Source of the DNA: Ctenosaura bakeri
Lineage: Eukaryota; Chordata; Lepidosauria; Squamata; Iguanidae
Length of the DNA: 64,000 nt
Direction of reading: 5' to 3'
Assembly: GCA_948474755.1 (NCBI GenBank)
Contig: CAOLHI010001442.1
Span: 434,001-498,000, forward strand
The notes beneath the pieces were generated by a model. It was not told the DNA's origin. It did not search any database and saw only the letters and a program-made list of their open reading frames with translations. Positions 35,401 to 47,400 of this stretch are shown here, one piece after another. The translations under genes were made by a program, and so were the position numbers. Every line of letters starts with the position of its first letter. Positions within the stretch are counted from its first letter, which is position 1.

Positions 35401-38400
35401 ATATTTAGTCCATACTCCTTAAAATAGCATGTTTGATATAATGATGGTTAAAATCCACAATCACTTTAAGTTTATCAGGAAACCGTCCTGACCAAATCTC
35501 CGAGCCCTTCTAGTTGAGGAAGGACAAAAAAGGGAAAAACTTTTCCTTTTCAAAGTAATCCAGTCTTTGAGCCAAACCATACAGCAAGCATAATAATACA
35601 GTTTCAAATCTGGTAGACCAAATCTACTTCTTTGACTCACATCCTGAAATTTTTTTAAATCTTAATCTTGTTTTTTTGCCTTGCCAAATAAAATAGGAAA
35701 TATCTACATGCCATTGTTTCAGTGGCACATCATTGTTAACAATAGGAATTGTCTGAGATGAAAACAGCATCTTTGGTAAAACATTCATTTTTACAGCTGA
35801 AATCCTTCCTAGTAAAGAAAGTTTCAGCTTAGGCCATCTTTAAAGATCCAAAGCTATTTATATCTTTGAATGACAGCGCAGGCACTTTAAATTCATACTG
35901 GAAGCATATTGGCAATCAGTACACTTCTTTTAAGACTGGCATCATATGCTATCTGTATTGTATTCCAGTCAGCATTTGATTGCAGCTCTAGCTGTGGCTT
36001 CTGAATCTTTTTCAAGGGCAGCCCCACATAGAACACATTGCAGTAATCTAGTCCAGATGTTAATGTGTGAACTGCAGTGGTTAGGTTGTCTCTATTCAAG
36101 AAAGGCCATAGCTGGTGCACCAGTCAAAACTGGCACCAAGCATTCTGAACCACAAAGTCCAGTTGGATCTCCAGTGACAAAGATGAATCCAGATATACTC
36201 CCAAGCTATGCACCTGCTCCTTCAAGGGGGAGTGCAGCCCCATCCAGGACAGACTGCTTACCTGATTCCTGGACCCAAGAACCACCAATCCAAAGATCCT
36301 GTCTCAGTTTCAGTTTCATGTTATTGATCCTCATGCAGCATCTGGGCACTAACCACTAATACTAACCCTTTGCCTCTCATCGGAAGTAAAGAGAGTATAG
36401 AAGACTTAAGGGTAAGGAATGTAATTCTCATGCAAATGTGGGAGTAGGTAGGCCTGTTGAGTCCTAAAGAGACAAATTTGATCTCTGAAGTTTCCATATT
36501 GTCTTTAGAAGTAAAGTAGTCTAATGCAGTGATTCTTAACCCAGGGTCCATGGAGCCCTCACAGAGGGTCCATGAAGCCTTGTTCCTGGATACCAAAAGC
36601 ACCGGCAGCAGCAGGGTCAAAGCAGTGGGTGTGTATGCAGGTGCCAAAATGGCTCCCTCATTTGCAAATGAGGGAGCAGTTTGGGCAAGCACATATGCCC
36701 ACTGTCCCTCTCATCAGGGACATGGCAGCAGGGGTATGGGTGTCAGGGGAACAGATTCAGCACCTGCACCCCTGCTGCTGCATCCCTGACAAAAAGGACA
36801 CACACATCAATCGGCCTATGTGCATGCCCAAACTGCTCCCTCGCTTGCTAATGAGGGAGCAGTTTTGGTGTACACATGTAACCACTTCCATGTCCCTGAC
36901 AAAAGGAACCATGCGGCAGACTTGCGTGTACATTCAGAAACAGTGACTCTGGAGACCAGGGTTTGATTCTCCACTCAGCTGTGGAAACCTAGTGGGTGAC
37001 CTTAGGCAAGTCACATTCTGTCATCCTCAGAGAAGGGCAAAGGCAGTAGATCTTGCCAAGAAAACCCCATAATAGGTTCCCCTTAGGATCACCTTAAATC
37101 AGTTTTCAAAGGGGAGAGACATGATTACTAGAAAGAATCTCTCCCTGTCAGCAGCAATTTGTTGTTGTGTTCTTTTAAGTCACTTCTGACACAGGATTTT
37201 TTGGCAAGATTTGTTCCCAGGGGTTTGCTTTTGCCTATTTCTGAGGCTGAAAGAATGTGACCTACCCAAAATCACCCAGTGTTTGAGCCTTGAATAAATA
37301 AGTAAACATTTGAACATTTAAATAAATATTTGAATCTATATTTAAATATTGAGTTAAGTCTTGGGGGTCCCCTGGTAACAAATTATAGTTTCAGGAAGAT
37401 TTCAGTAAAGAAAAGGTTAAGAACTACTGGTCTAATGTATAACAGTAACCTAATTTGAAGATACTATGGACCACTGTGGGCAAGGTATATTTATCTAGGA
37501 GGAATTGAAATTGATAAACCAGGTGAAACCTGTAGAAGATGCTTTGCAACAAACTGCCTCTTTATCAACTTGAATGCTATTGCTTTTACATGTTTTTTCA
37601 AAAAGCTATGTTTAATCTGTGTGTTAAACCAGGTAACTCTCAAGACTTCTTTTCTGCAAGTTCTTGGACAGGTAAGACTATTTCATTTGACTGACAACTT
37701 TGTTTAATGCATAATCAGCAGTCTTGCTTCCTTTATGCTCCCATTTAGGGCCCAGGAAAGACCTTTTTTTTTCGCAACAGGAAGTGACCAGGAAGTCAAC
37801 TTCTGAGTCACTTCCTGTTGGAAAAAAGACCTCTCCTGAGCCAAAAATAGCACAGGAGGCATTAAAAAAATGTTAAAATTGGCCCCATGCCCGTTTGGGA
37901 CATTTGGGTGCCAATTTTCAATTTTTAAAAAATGAGAGGAGCTGAAAGTGTGTTTTCTTCACCTTGTTATAAGTGAAACACTGAGAAAAAGCATAATGTG
38001 TTTAGTGAATTGCCCTTATTAGCTGATTTTTACGAACTGATTTTTTAATACAATATCCTTGTTTTTGTAGGTAATAAGGTTCCATGGTGGTACCCTTCCT
38101 GTGTACATTATTTCTAATATTCTTCTTGCGTATGGAAGGCAGTTAAGGTCCCTGTTTTCAACAGGTAATATTACAGTAAAATATTTTTTTAATCACAGGT
38201 TTGTTTTATTGATACAAAACTAGAAAATAGGATTTCGCAATTCATTTTATATAGATTTGTTGTATGGTGTGTTTTTTAGTACCACTTGAAGCTGAAACTG
38301 TAATATATACATGGAACTGGAAATTCGTTGTTACAAATAGGTACAGTCATCCCTTCACATCTGCTAGAGTTAGGGGCACAAGACCCCCATGAAAGTAAAA

Positions 38401-41400
38401 AAAAAAACCATGAATAACTCTAGGCCCTCCCAAACCATATTTAACACACACAAACAGTATGATCACTATATTCAACCCACCATGGATTCCTTTGAGACAT
38501 CAGGGTTCCTTCACAAGGCAGAAGTGGGTGGCTGGTGGGACTTACTGCCATCTCCACTGCTGCCCCACACCATTTTTAATAGGAACATACAAGCCTCATT
38601 GGCAGCTTCTCAGTCTTACGAGGCTTGCAGTCCCTATTAAAAATGGCCTAGGGAGGCAGCAGAGGTGACAGCAAATAATCCATGAACAATCAAATCTGCA
38701 AAAGTGAAACCCGCAAATGTGAAGGGCTGACTGTGTTGCCTAAAGTTGAATACAGTTAATTTCTTAAATTTTGAGTATCTATGTTCTCATACCATCTTGT
38801 CTGTAAATGTTGGGCTGAAATGATAAGGAAGAGTTGTCTGTGATATTTTAAAAAAAAGAACCTTAAAATTTGGCCTGCTTTTTGAATTTATATTTTTAAC
38901 TTGTTATGGGTCATCCAATTTCAGGGTTATTGCTTTCTTCTCATTGTAGGCAAGTGCTTAGATTTCATTCCTGCGCTGACTAAAGCAGCCAAACCTTATA
39001 AAGTGGAACCCATTGTGAATATTCTTACATTCTTATTGGGGTAAGTTTGTAACATGTTTTCACTGAAAACAAACAAAAAACTTTTTATTTTCTTTTAACC
39101 GCCAACAGATTATATTTTAAACAACCTAAAAGAAGTATCCAGCTCTACACAAGTTAGAAACCCCTTTTCTCTCCCTACATCCACCTCTCTGACCATGGCA
39201 GCCTTTCTCTCTCATGACCCATGTACCAGCTCTGCTGCTGTGTTACTCTCCTTGCTCGCCTTAGTGCTCTTTCTCTTTCTGCACCTACCTGGTTCTTCCA
39301 AGTGCCCTTTCTTTTTTCTACATCTTGGTTCTATTTTCCTCCCCATTGTTCCTCTTCCTATTCTTTCTTACTGGTCTTTCCCTTCCTCCACCCTGGTGCT
39401 TGTTCAGTCTTTCCCTTTGCTCATTCTCCTTCTCCTTCTCCTCCCTGTCCCCCCCCGCCCCAATCTCACTGGTCAGCACAACCTTGGCTCCCTCTTTAAA
39501 CTTACCAAGCTCATGTCTAGGTTTCCTTGTCTTAGGGCTATGGTGGAGAAAGACAGGGACACAGACACTTCTTTATTAGTACAGATAGTTTTTGCAGGTA
39601 AGAATGATAATTTTTGGTAGCACAAGTAACCAAAGCAAATGACTTTACTGTTGTGTTCTTTATCCAGGCTTACCTGGTTTAAAGGCATTTGGGATATATT
39701 ATTCTTGCCAGAACTGGATAGTGTTACACTGAGCCACCAAAGTGTGTGGTTTCCTCTTGTTTCCTTGAGTCTCTTTATGTTTGGGACCGCCATAGCCTAT
39801 TGGAGTGGCATACTCTTCAATTCATCTCTAAGGCTCTTATCTTCATTGCATCTACTTTTGATCAGGTAAGAACAAATAAATAAGCCTTCTATTAAGGGAA
39901 TGACGTAGTCAAAAATTATTCAGTAGCTGAACTAAACTGGAAGATAGCTCTCAATCAGTGGAAGTAATGGGCCATTAAAGGGTTTGTAGAATGTTTTTTA
40001 GTAGTTCATTTAGATTAGTAGCATCAAATAGTTGCAATAAAATTAATTAACAAGTGGAGTTAGCCAACTCATTCTCACACCATGATTCCTGGGTTCTAAA
40101 GAGACAGTTTTCCTGTGAGATTCTGTACAAGTATCCAACTTTATTAAGTTCTACAAAGTTAAAAGTTGAGAAGCAAGCCAAAGTTGAATTTCAATAAGCA
40201 TGTAGATTACCTTCCTCACATAATGTTTAAAAAATGTTTTCAGTATAATGTCTATTTCTCATGTTGGAGCAAAAATGCTTCTAACAGCCTGCTGTGGTAG
40301 AGGTGAGCAACATGTGACCAACTGTACTTTTCTGCACGCCACCCTCATGGGAAAGAACCCCTGTTGCTGTCAGTTCTGCCATTGAACTTTAATGGTGCAG
40401 AATCTAGCAACAGCAACATCTCTTAAGGAGCCAGTTCCTTTCTTTACACAAGGAACGTCCTTTGTTTACAAGTACATTAGCATTTATGACAAAAGCAATG
40501 ATGGAAGCACTCTGGTGTGGCCCCTCCCTCTGTTCCACAGAGAGGGTGGCCCCGGACCTATAAAAGTTGCCCACCCCTGCTTCGTCATCTCCTTTGGCTT
40601 TTTGCTTTCATTAAGTATAAGGCAGTGTTCCTCAAGTATGCCCCAAAAACCTACTTTGATCAATTTCTGGGTAGATTGAACAATTAAAGCTTTAGCTGGT
40701 TGGTTGCCTGAAGATAATTTTAGTTGGTACATTCAAACATTAGACCTAAAAGATTTTTTAAAATACTTTTGTGAAGTAATTTCTTATATCTTAGTGTGAT
40801 AACAAAGGGGTAAGGTGGTCTTTACTTCCAACTGTGATCAAATGTTGTTCATCTGTATCCCAAAAGATCACTTACCTGAAGGTTTTGGCAATGTGCAGAT
40901 TTGTTAAGAGTTAAGTAACTAAAACATTTTGGGATTAGAGCACAAATACCAATAACTGAAGGTGGTAAGGTAAGGACTGGTAAGGACTCCCTAATTACTG
41001 TGCTGTATAGTATTTGCAATAGTATTTGTTCTGACCTTCAGGTTGAAATAGTGTTGGTTTGTTTTTGGGCATTATTTTAAAATCCAGAAATCATCATTCA
41101 CAAACTGAACATTGTCAGATCACTTGGATTTTTTCCTCCTTTCAGTTCAGGGATCATCTTCCTTTCAATTGAACACTGAACTTGGTATAAAATTGTTTTC
41201 ATCTCCTCATAAAGATAGTCATTTACTGTGTTTCCATTCCAGATCTTTAATGGTAGACTTTCATTTTCCAACAAGGCTCATTCACATCCTGCTTTTATAT
41301 TTGAACATTAGATATACCATTTGTAGGCTCAGGATGGTCTTTAACTTGACTTTCTATTTTAGTCCTTGAAAATTTCAGTGAGTTCCTACACCTACGTATT

Positions 41401-44400
41401 ATTGTATTGATGAGAACAAAGCATACATTAGCCATTATTTCTCTGCTCTTTGCTTGATTAAACTTGATTTTATCTTCCTTTCCTCTCTCAGTTTATTCTT
41501 TTTATATCATTTGTGATTGTATGGTGCTCTCTTCCATCAAAAAATAATGGTCTGTTATTTACAAGAACTGGTATTTATCAAAGTAATGCTGGTCAGGTTA
41601 TCCAAGCAAAGTAAAAATAAATATGTTTTGGATTTTGCCCCAAGGAGGCAAAGGAAGATGCTTGTATCCTTCTTCAGTATTTGACCAGGTAGAAAAAGAC
41701 CCCCAACTAAGCCACTATTATAATTATAATGCTATTATGATTTTACAGTAACTGACCCCACTTGGGGACTCTATGTAACTGAGGGGGAAAACCCTATAAA
41801 TTCCCCAAAATTTCAGATGAATTGTTTTCTGTCCTGATGGGGAAAGATGTTTATTTGCCTGAAAAGTAAGATTCTACTTGTGATTCTTTCCATCCCTATT
41901 TCTTGACAAAGCGTAGTTTTGCATCCTATGGAGACAATGTAGTTTAAGAGTGCCAGCAGTTGCTCAGTTTGTATGTAAGGGCAAATTATGGTTTGCCATG
42001 ATAAAGCAATGTCAGAAATCACAAGAGGAAGGAGTGTGTGTGTTGAACCTGAAATTTGCTAAGGAAACTAAGGCCCTTTTCGCACGGGCCTTTGCGCACG
42101 CGATAGCCCCATGAGCCTCGCGGGAGTGGGAGCATCGCTCCGCACGACGCACTCCCACTTCCGCCCGGCTCACGGGGCTGAAGCGGCGCGAGCGCGGGTT
42201 TTTGATTTTCGCGTACAAGCGAAAATCACCCCGCGCTCGCGCAACGCTCCCGGAGCCCACCCGCACTTACCTTTCGTGCGGAGCCTCCGGGAGCCAGCCG
42301 GGTCGCGCTTCCTTCCCTCCGCCCCTGCGGAAGGAAGGAGCGGGGTGGGGAGGTAGCACAATGGACGCGCTGCCTGCTTCGCGCGCGCGCGGGGGGGACG
42401 TGACGCCGCCCGCTTTGCGCGCGCGGGGGGAGGAATCCGGCGCGCGCGGGGGGAGGAATCCGGTGTGACGCCGCCCGCTTCGCGCGCGCGGGCGGAGTGG
42501 GAATCCGGCGCGAGGTCTCCCGCTTCGCACGGGGGGAGGGCGGTTTGCGCGGCAAGCCTCCTTCGGTGCCGCTTCCCCGCTGGTTCCTTCGCCTGCGGAA
42601 GGAAGGAGGGGGAAGCGGCAGCCTCCCGGACGAGCCTTCTTGCGCTTGCTGGCCTCCCCCGCTTGCGCTAGAAGCCTCAGTGCGGAAAGGGCCTAAGTCA
42701 TGGTTGGAATATCTGACTTGACACACTGTGTCTTCTGACTGATCAGTGAGTGAAATGAAATTGTGGTGTAATACATGTAATATTATGCTTACACCTCCAA
42801 AAGCTTTTACATCTTGAATATAGAAGTAAACGTAACACTTTGTGGAGCTGAATGTTTAAAAATAGGGAAGAGCAAAACAGACAAATAGCTATAAACTATA
42901 GTTTCAGTATTGGCAGATTTAATCCATAGATTGGGTTCTAAACTATGAAGAGCTTGGCTTGTCGTGAAGTCTGGTCTGAGCCTTTATTTGATTAAACTTG
43001 ATTAATATTTCACTATATCAGTATTTTCCTCATTTGCTAGACCCTCTGGACTACCATCAGATAACAGTTTGATTACTCGAAGAAGATTGTGTGTTGCTGC
43101 TTCCATGATTTTTCTTAGCTGGACAACATGTGGTTCATTGGCTATAATAATGACTTACTTTCATTACACCTTCAAGGTATTTAACCAGGATCATTATATA
43201 TTGAATGTAGTGTTTGAATAAAATACTGATATTTTAAAGCCATGATATTTTAAAGAAGGGAAGTATGCAGTCATGTCTGTTCTGCTTCCAGGGCATCAGC
43301 CAATACATATCCAGTGCTTTGGCATGGTTGATTATCAGTTTTCTGTGAGATACCAATCGTGTGTGGTTCTAACCTGTAGGCATGAGAGTTCATAAACATA
43401 AGGCCTTTATAAACTTTATACCCATGTATGTTCATCTAGTGCAGCAGCAGGTGGATTTTTATGCATTGAGGGCTACATTCCTTTAGATAATCTGTATGGG
43501 CTGGATGCTGGAAGTGGGTGATGCTGAAGGCAATTGGCAAGAGTCAAAAGTAGGAGAATCCTTTTGTCTCTCTTAAGCAGGGGAGGGTATGACATTATTG
43601 TGGTTCCATTCTTTAACCTGGATGGGTTATTCCAAAAGGTGGTTTATAGGGCAGAACTGGTTTGGTCCTGGATTCTGAATTGCTTCCTAGGACTGAGTAA
43701 ATAGGCCAGTTGATGCCATGGGAGGTAGGACTTTGCCACAAGTTCCTCCTTTATCTGTTGCCATCTAGTTTACACACATTCTTTCATCTTCATGTAAAGA
43801 GTCACAGAGCCCCATGCTCCTCTACACAGAGGAAGCCTTTACCACCCTTATAGAGATTTTTCTGTTCAGGCTGATGTTTGGCAGCTGACTGCCTGCTAAG
43901 GTGATGGTTATAAACCAGAGGATGTTAGACTTTTATTATTGTTATAATAACCACAACAGTAGCAACAACTGTTACTATTTTTAAATGTTTTGAAGCTTTT
44001 TCTGATTTTGTTATGTTCTAATTTATTATTTGTTTGATTGTGCATTAATATTCCAGTTTATTTTGCTTTAAATAATGTTGAGTCACCTTGATTCCCAATT
44101 CTGGAATAAAGGCAGGATGAATAAATTAATAAATAACCAGACTGTAGATAACAGAAGCATTCTTCTCCCATCTTATTCACATCCCCAAGAGTCTTGGGCT
44201 GGAGGTGGCAGTGGACTGGAGATAACAGTTGCCCCCCACCCCACTTACATTCCCTGTGGGAAGCGTGAGCAGGGTGGAGGGTACCCAAATGTCCAAAGCT
44301 ACTCCCCACTCCGTTGCAAAGGTGACTTGTCACCCCACTCAGGTTCACTATTGTTGAGTTTTTAAGGAGGGGTAATATGGCTTTATTTGAGTGATTAATT

Positions 44401-47400
44401 TATTGTAACTCAGGGCAACTGAGTTGTATTGTCAGTTACAGAGATCAGTAAGTAAATACATACATGCAGGCTCGCCATTTTCTCACCATCTCCTTTTCAT
44501 TGCACTTTCCTGCCCATCCCTGAATACTCAGGCCCTTTCCGCACGGCATTTGCCATGCGAAAGGGCGCCTGGAGCGTCGTGCGATTGTGAGGAGTGATCT
44601 GAACGACGCACTCACAATTGCGCAATGCTCCAGGGGCTGGCAGGTGCCGATCGCACACCTTTTCATTTTTGACTGGGAGACAAAAATGGTGCGCGATCAC
44701 ACATTGCTCCCAGGCCTCGCGCACACTTACCTGGCATGCAGAGCCTCCGGAGCCACGCCAGTCGTGCTTCCTGCCCCAGCGCAGCCTGGAAAATTCCCAG
44801 GCTGCACTGCAGAAGGAAGAGGCGGGACTCTCGCACAAGCAGGCAACTTGTGCGGAGCTGAAGCAGCAGGGAAGGGAGAGCCTCTCCCTGGAGGCTGCTC
44901 GCGCGATCCCCACACCCCAGCACCGGAAAAAAGTAAGGTGCAGAAAGGGCCTCAGTCATGAGGGTCAGGAAACAGTCCAGAACAGCAGGGAGGATGAAAG
45001 CAGAAATCTGAGGGAGTGTCTTTACCCTTAGATCCAAACCTCTCACACTTCTTTTCCTTTCTTCATAATTAATGACCTGTGGTATAGTTTTAAGAGAAGT
45101 CTCTGGTGATAATTGTGTAATAGTACAAAAAAAAATTCTTACTTTTACAGATTATTAAACTACATTCAATAGCAAAAACAGAACTAAGTGTCCTTAATAT
45201 GGTAAGTTTGCAACATGTCTGCTTTTTTGTTAAAGCAGATCATCATCACCGTCATCGTAATTTTGATTCAGAATGCCTCTTAAAGCAAAAACAAAACTAA
45301 TTGCTCCTGTCTGGAGAAGATGATTGTCACAACTCTAAAGTTGAGTCTGGTAATTTAAGTAGATGGAACATATGTTTCCTAATGGGCAGGGGGAGATTCT
45401 GATGATGATAGCCAGGCATCTTTTCTTCCTCAGATTCAAGTTTGGCATTCTAGTCTTGCTAACTTCTCATCCCACCAGTCTGAGCATTCTCCCTCCATGA
45501 TGGTTTTGTCAGATGACATTTTAGGTTGATAAGTAAGTCCCTCTTCTACAGCTTCTGTGATGCTTCACCTTTGCCTCATGTCTCTTTAATGAATGAACCA
45601 TGAGATTATGGGTTCTCATAAGAACTGCAGTAGTAGAAATGTTGGCATCGTGACAGCTTTGGGAAACAAAGGCCAGAAATTGGTAACGATCAGCCCTGTT
45701 TTCCCTCTATTATGAATTGTGCAATTGATAATGCAGGAGGAAGAAGAATAGGAATACACTCATGAATCATGTCCTTCCTTAGGTCTGCAGCTTAGTTCTG
45801 CTAATTACTCCATCCTTTGCGTAGCAAATATCTATAGCGGGGTGCTGAACCCTCATGAAATTAAGAAGAAACCACGAATAACCCCCCCTCCGCCCAAGTG
45901 AGTGCTTCCCTTCCCATTCTGCTCCAAAGCTCCACCCACCTATTCCCTTGCCTTTTGCCTGGGCACACATGCCTTCTTTCTTCATGCCTGGGCAAAAGGC
46001 CTGGGCAAAAGGCAAGGGAATGAGGGGGGGGAATGGATGGGGCTTGTGTGCACTTTCCTTTTCCACACAGGAGGCTCCCCCTCCCAATTGCTTGCCTTTT
46101 GCCCAGGCACAGAGAATAAAGGCATGCATGCTGGACAAAAGACAAGGAAATGAGAGGAGGAGAATGGGGAGAATGCAAGCGGGCACCTCACTAATAATCA
46201 GATTCACAAAGGTCAAACCCTGAATGTGGAGGGAGGACTGTAGATAGGAGCCTTTTGGCTCTTCAGTGATTTACAGCGCTGATTATACGGAGAGTTGTAC
46301 TTAAGGATAGCAGCCATCTGAGTGCAGAAGTTTGCCCTGGCATTCCCTTGCCCCACAGCTGACATTCCTCAGTTACAAATTTAAGCCACTTATAAGGGCT
46401 TTGGTTTTGGCCATGTGACTACTAAATTGCCTTAACCATACTTTAATTCCTTTATAAGTTCAACAGTTCTTACCATTGCTGGACAACATTTAATATTTAC
46501 ATTTGTATTTTATAGTCTTCAAACAGTGTGGAACAAAATTCCAGTTATTCCAAAAAAGAAATTGGAAGGAGCAGTGGATCAACAGATGAGCTTTCACAAT
46601 CAACTGCCAGCACCACAGCTGTTGACAACATTTTCGACAGTCTAAAGATGCATGTCACTATCATCAATTTGCTCACATGGATAGTTCTCCTTTGTTGTCC
46701 ATCTTTAATTTATTGGCTAAAAAATCTCAGGTAATCATCCTAAATTAACTGATTTTATACAGTATTCCTTTAAAAGTGCTTAAGGTGCAGCTGATCTGAA
46801 GGGCTGTTCATCCAAAGACTGGAAAGCTGATATAGTTATTTTTATATATGTATCTGACAATGCCATCAGGTACCACCAAGGCAGGGATATGTACAGATAA
46901 CATTGCCAGCCCAAGTTATTTGTGAACTTCAATATAAGAGTCAGGAATATTGCCAGTTTCCAAGTGAATTTGAAACTGGGTATCTTCCTTCAGCATGAGT
47001 TGTAATAATCTCCATGTCACAACATCCTTTTTAAACCATCTATAACATGAAAGTTACAGGAGTCAGACAGGATTGCTTCCAGCTTCTTCAGTCAGTCACA
47101 TGAAGGGGAAGTTCCGAGAAAGCAGCGAAGAGCTTATATTCTGTATCCTGACTTACTAAGATCATCCAAACACAGCGAAGTATTAAAATAGGGTGAAGTA
47201 TTTCTGCAATGTATCTAGTTCATTTTTTAAAAATATTTTATTTTCACCACTTTTGAAACTCAGAGTGGCTCACAATAAATCAAATTAAGGTTTCCACTGG
47301 TGTTAAACTATCAGCCACTGTAAGTGGCCTTTTGTGCATTTCATTGTTAGTAGTGTCTGGTCCTCCAACTTTTATTGCAGTATGTAATTTTTCCTTTTTC

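Larger units (their letters stand above)
33414..37632 (+). other. PGAP1: Intron 18
   Basis: 4.2 kb, almost entirely repeats: an L2-type LINE split by an L1 fragment (33600-36355) and a composite hAT-like element with inverted SINEs (36527-37429). Confidence 0.8.
39866..43040 (+). other. PGAP1: Intron 22
   Basis: 3.2 kb. Contains a palindromic MITE (about 40301-40578) and the GC-rich Harbinger-like element 2 (42072-42693). 39866-40300, 40580-42060 and 42700-43040 are unassigned. Confidence 0.75.

Noticed and set aside
39195..39620. 141-residue Leu/Phe/Ser-rich frame that looks membrane-like
   Set aside because: It lies in a C/T-biased stretch of intron 21; three overlapping frames are open, as expected from composition alone.
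42226..42726. 166-residue Arg/Pro-rich minus-strand frame
   Set aside because: Product of the GC-rich tandem interior of Harbinger-like element 2, with open frames on both strands.
44663..45046. Overlapping open frames around 44.5-45.0 kb on both strands
   Set aside because: They coincide with Harbinger-like element 3 and share its GC bias; no splice-compatible link to PGAP1.
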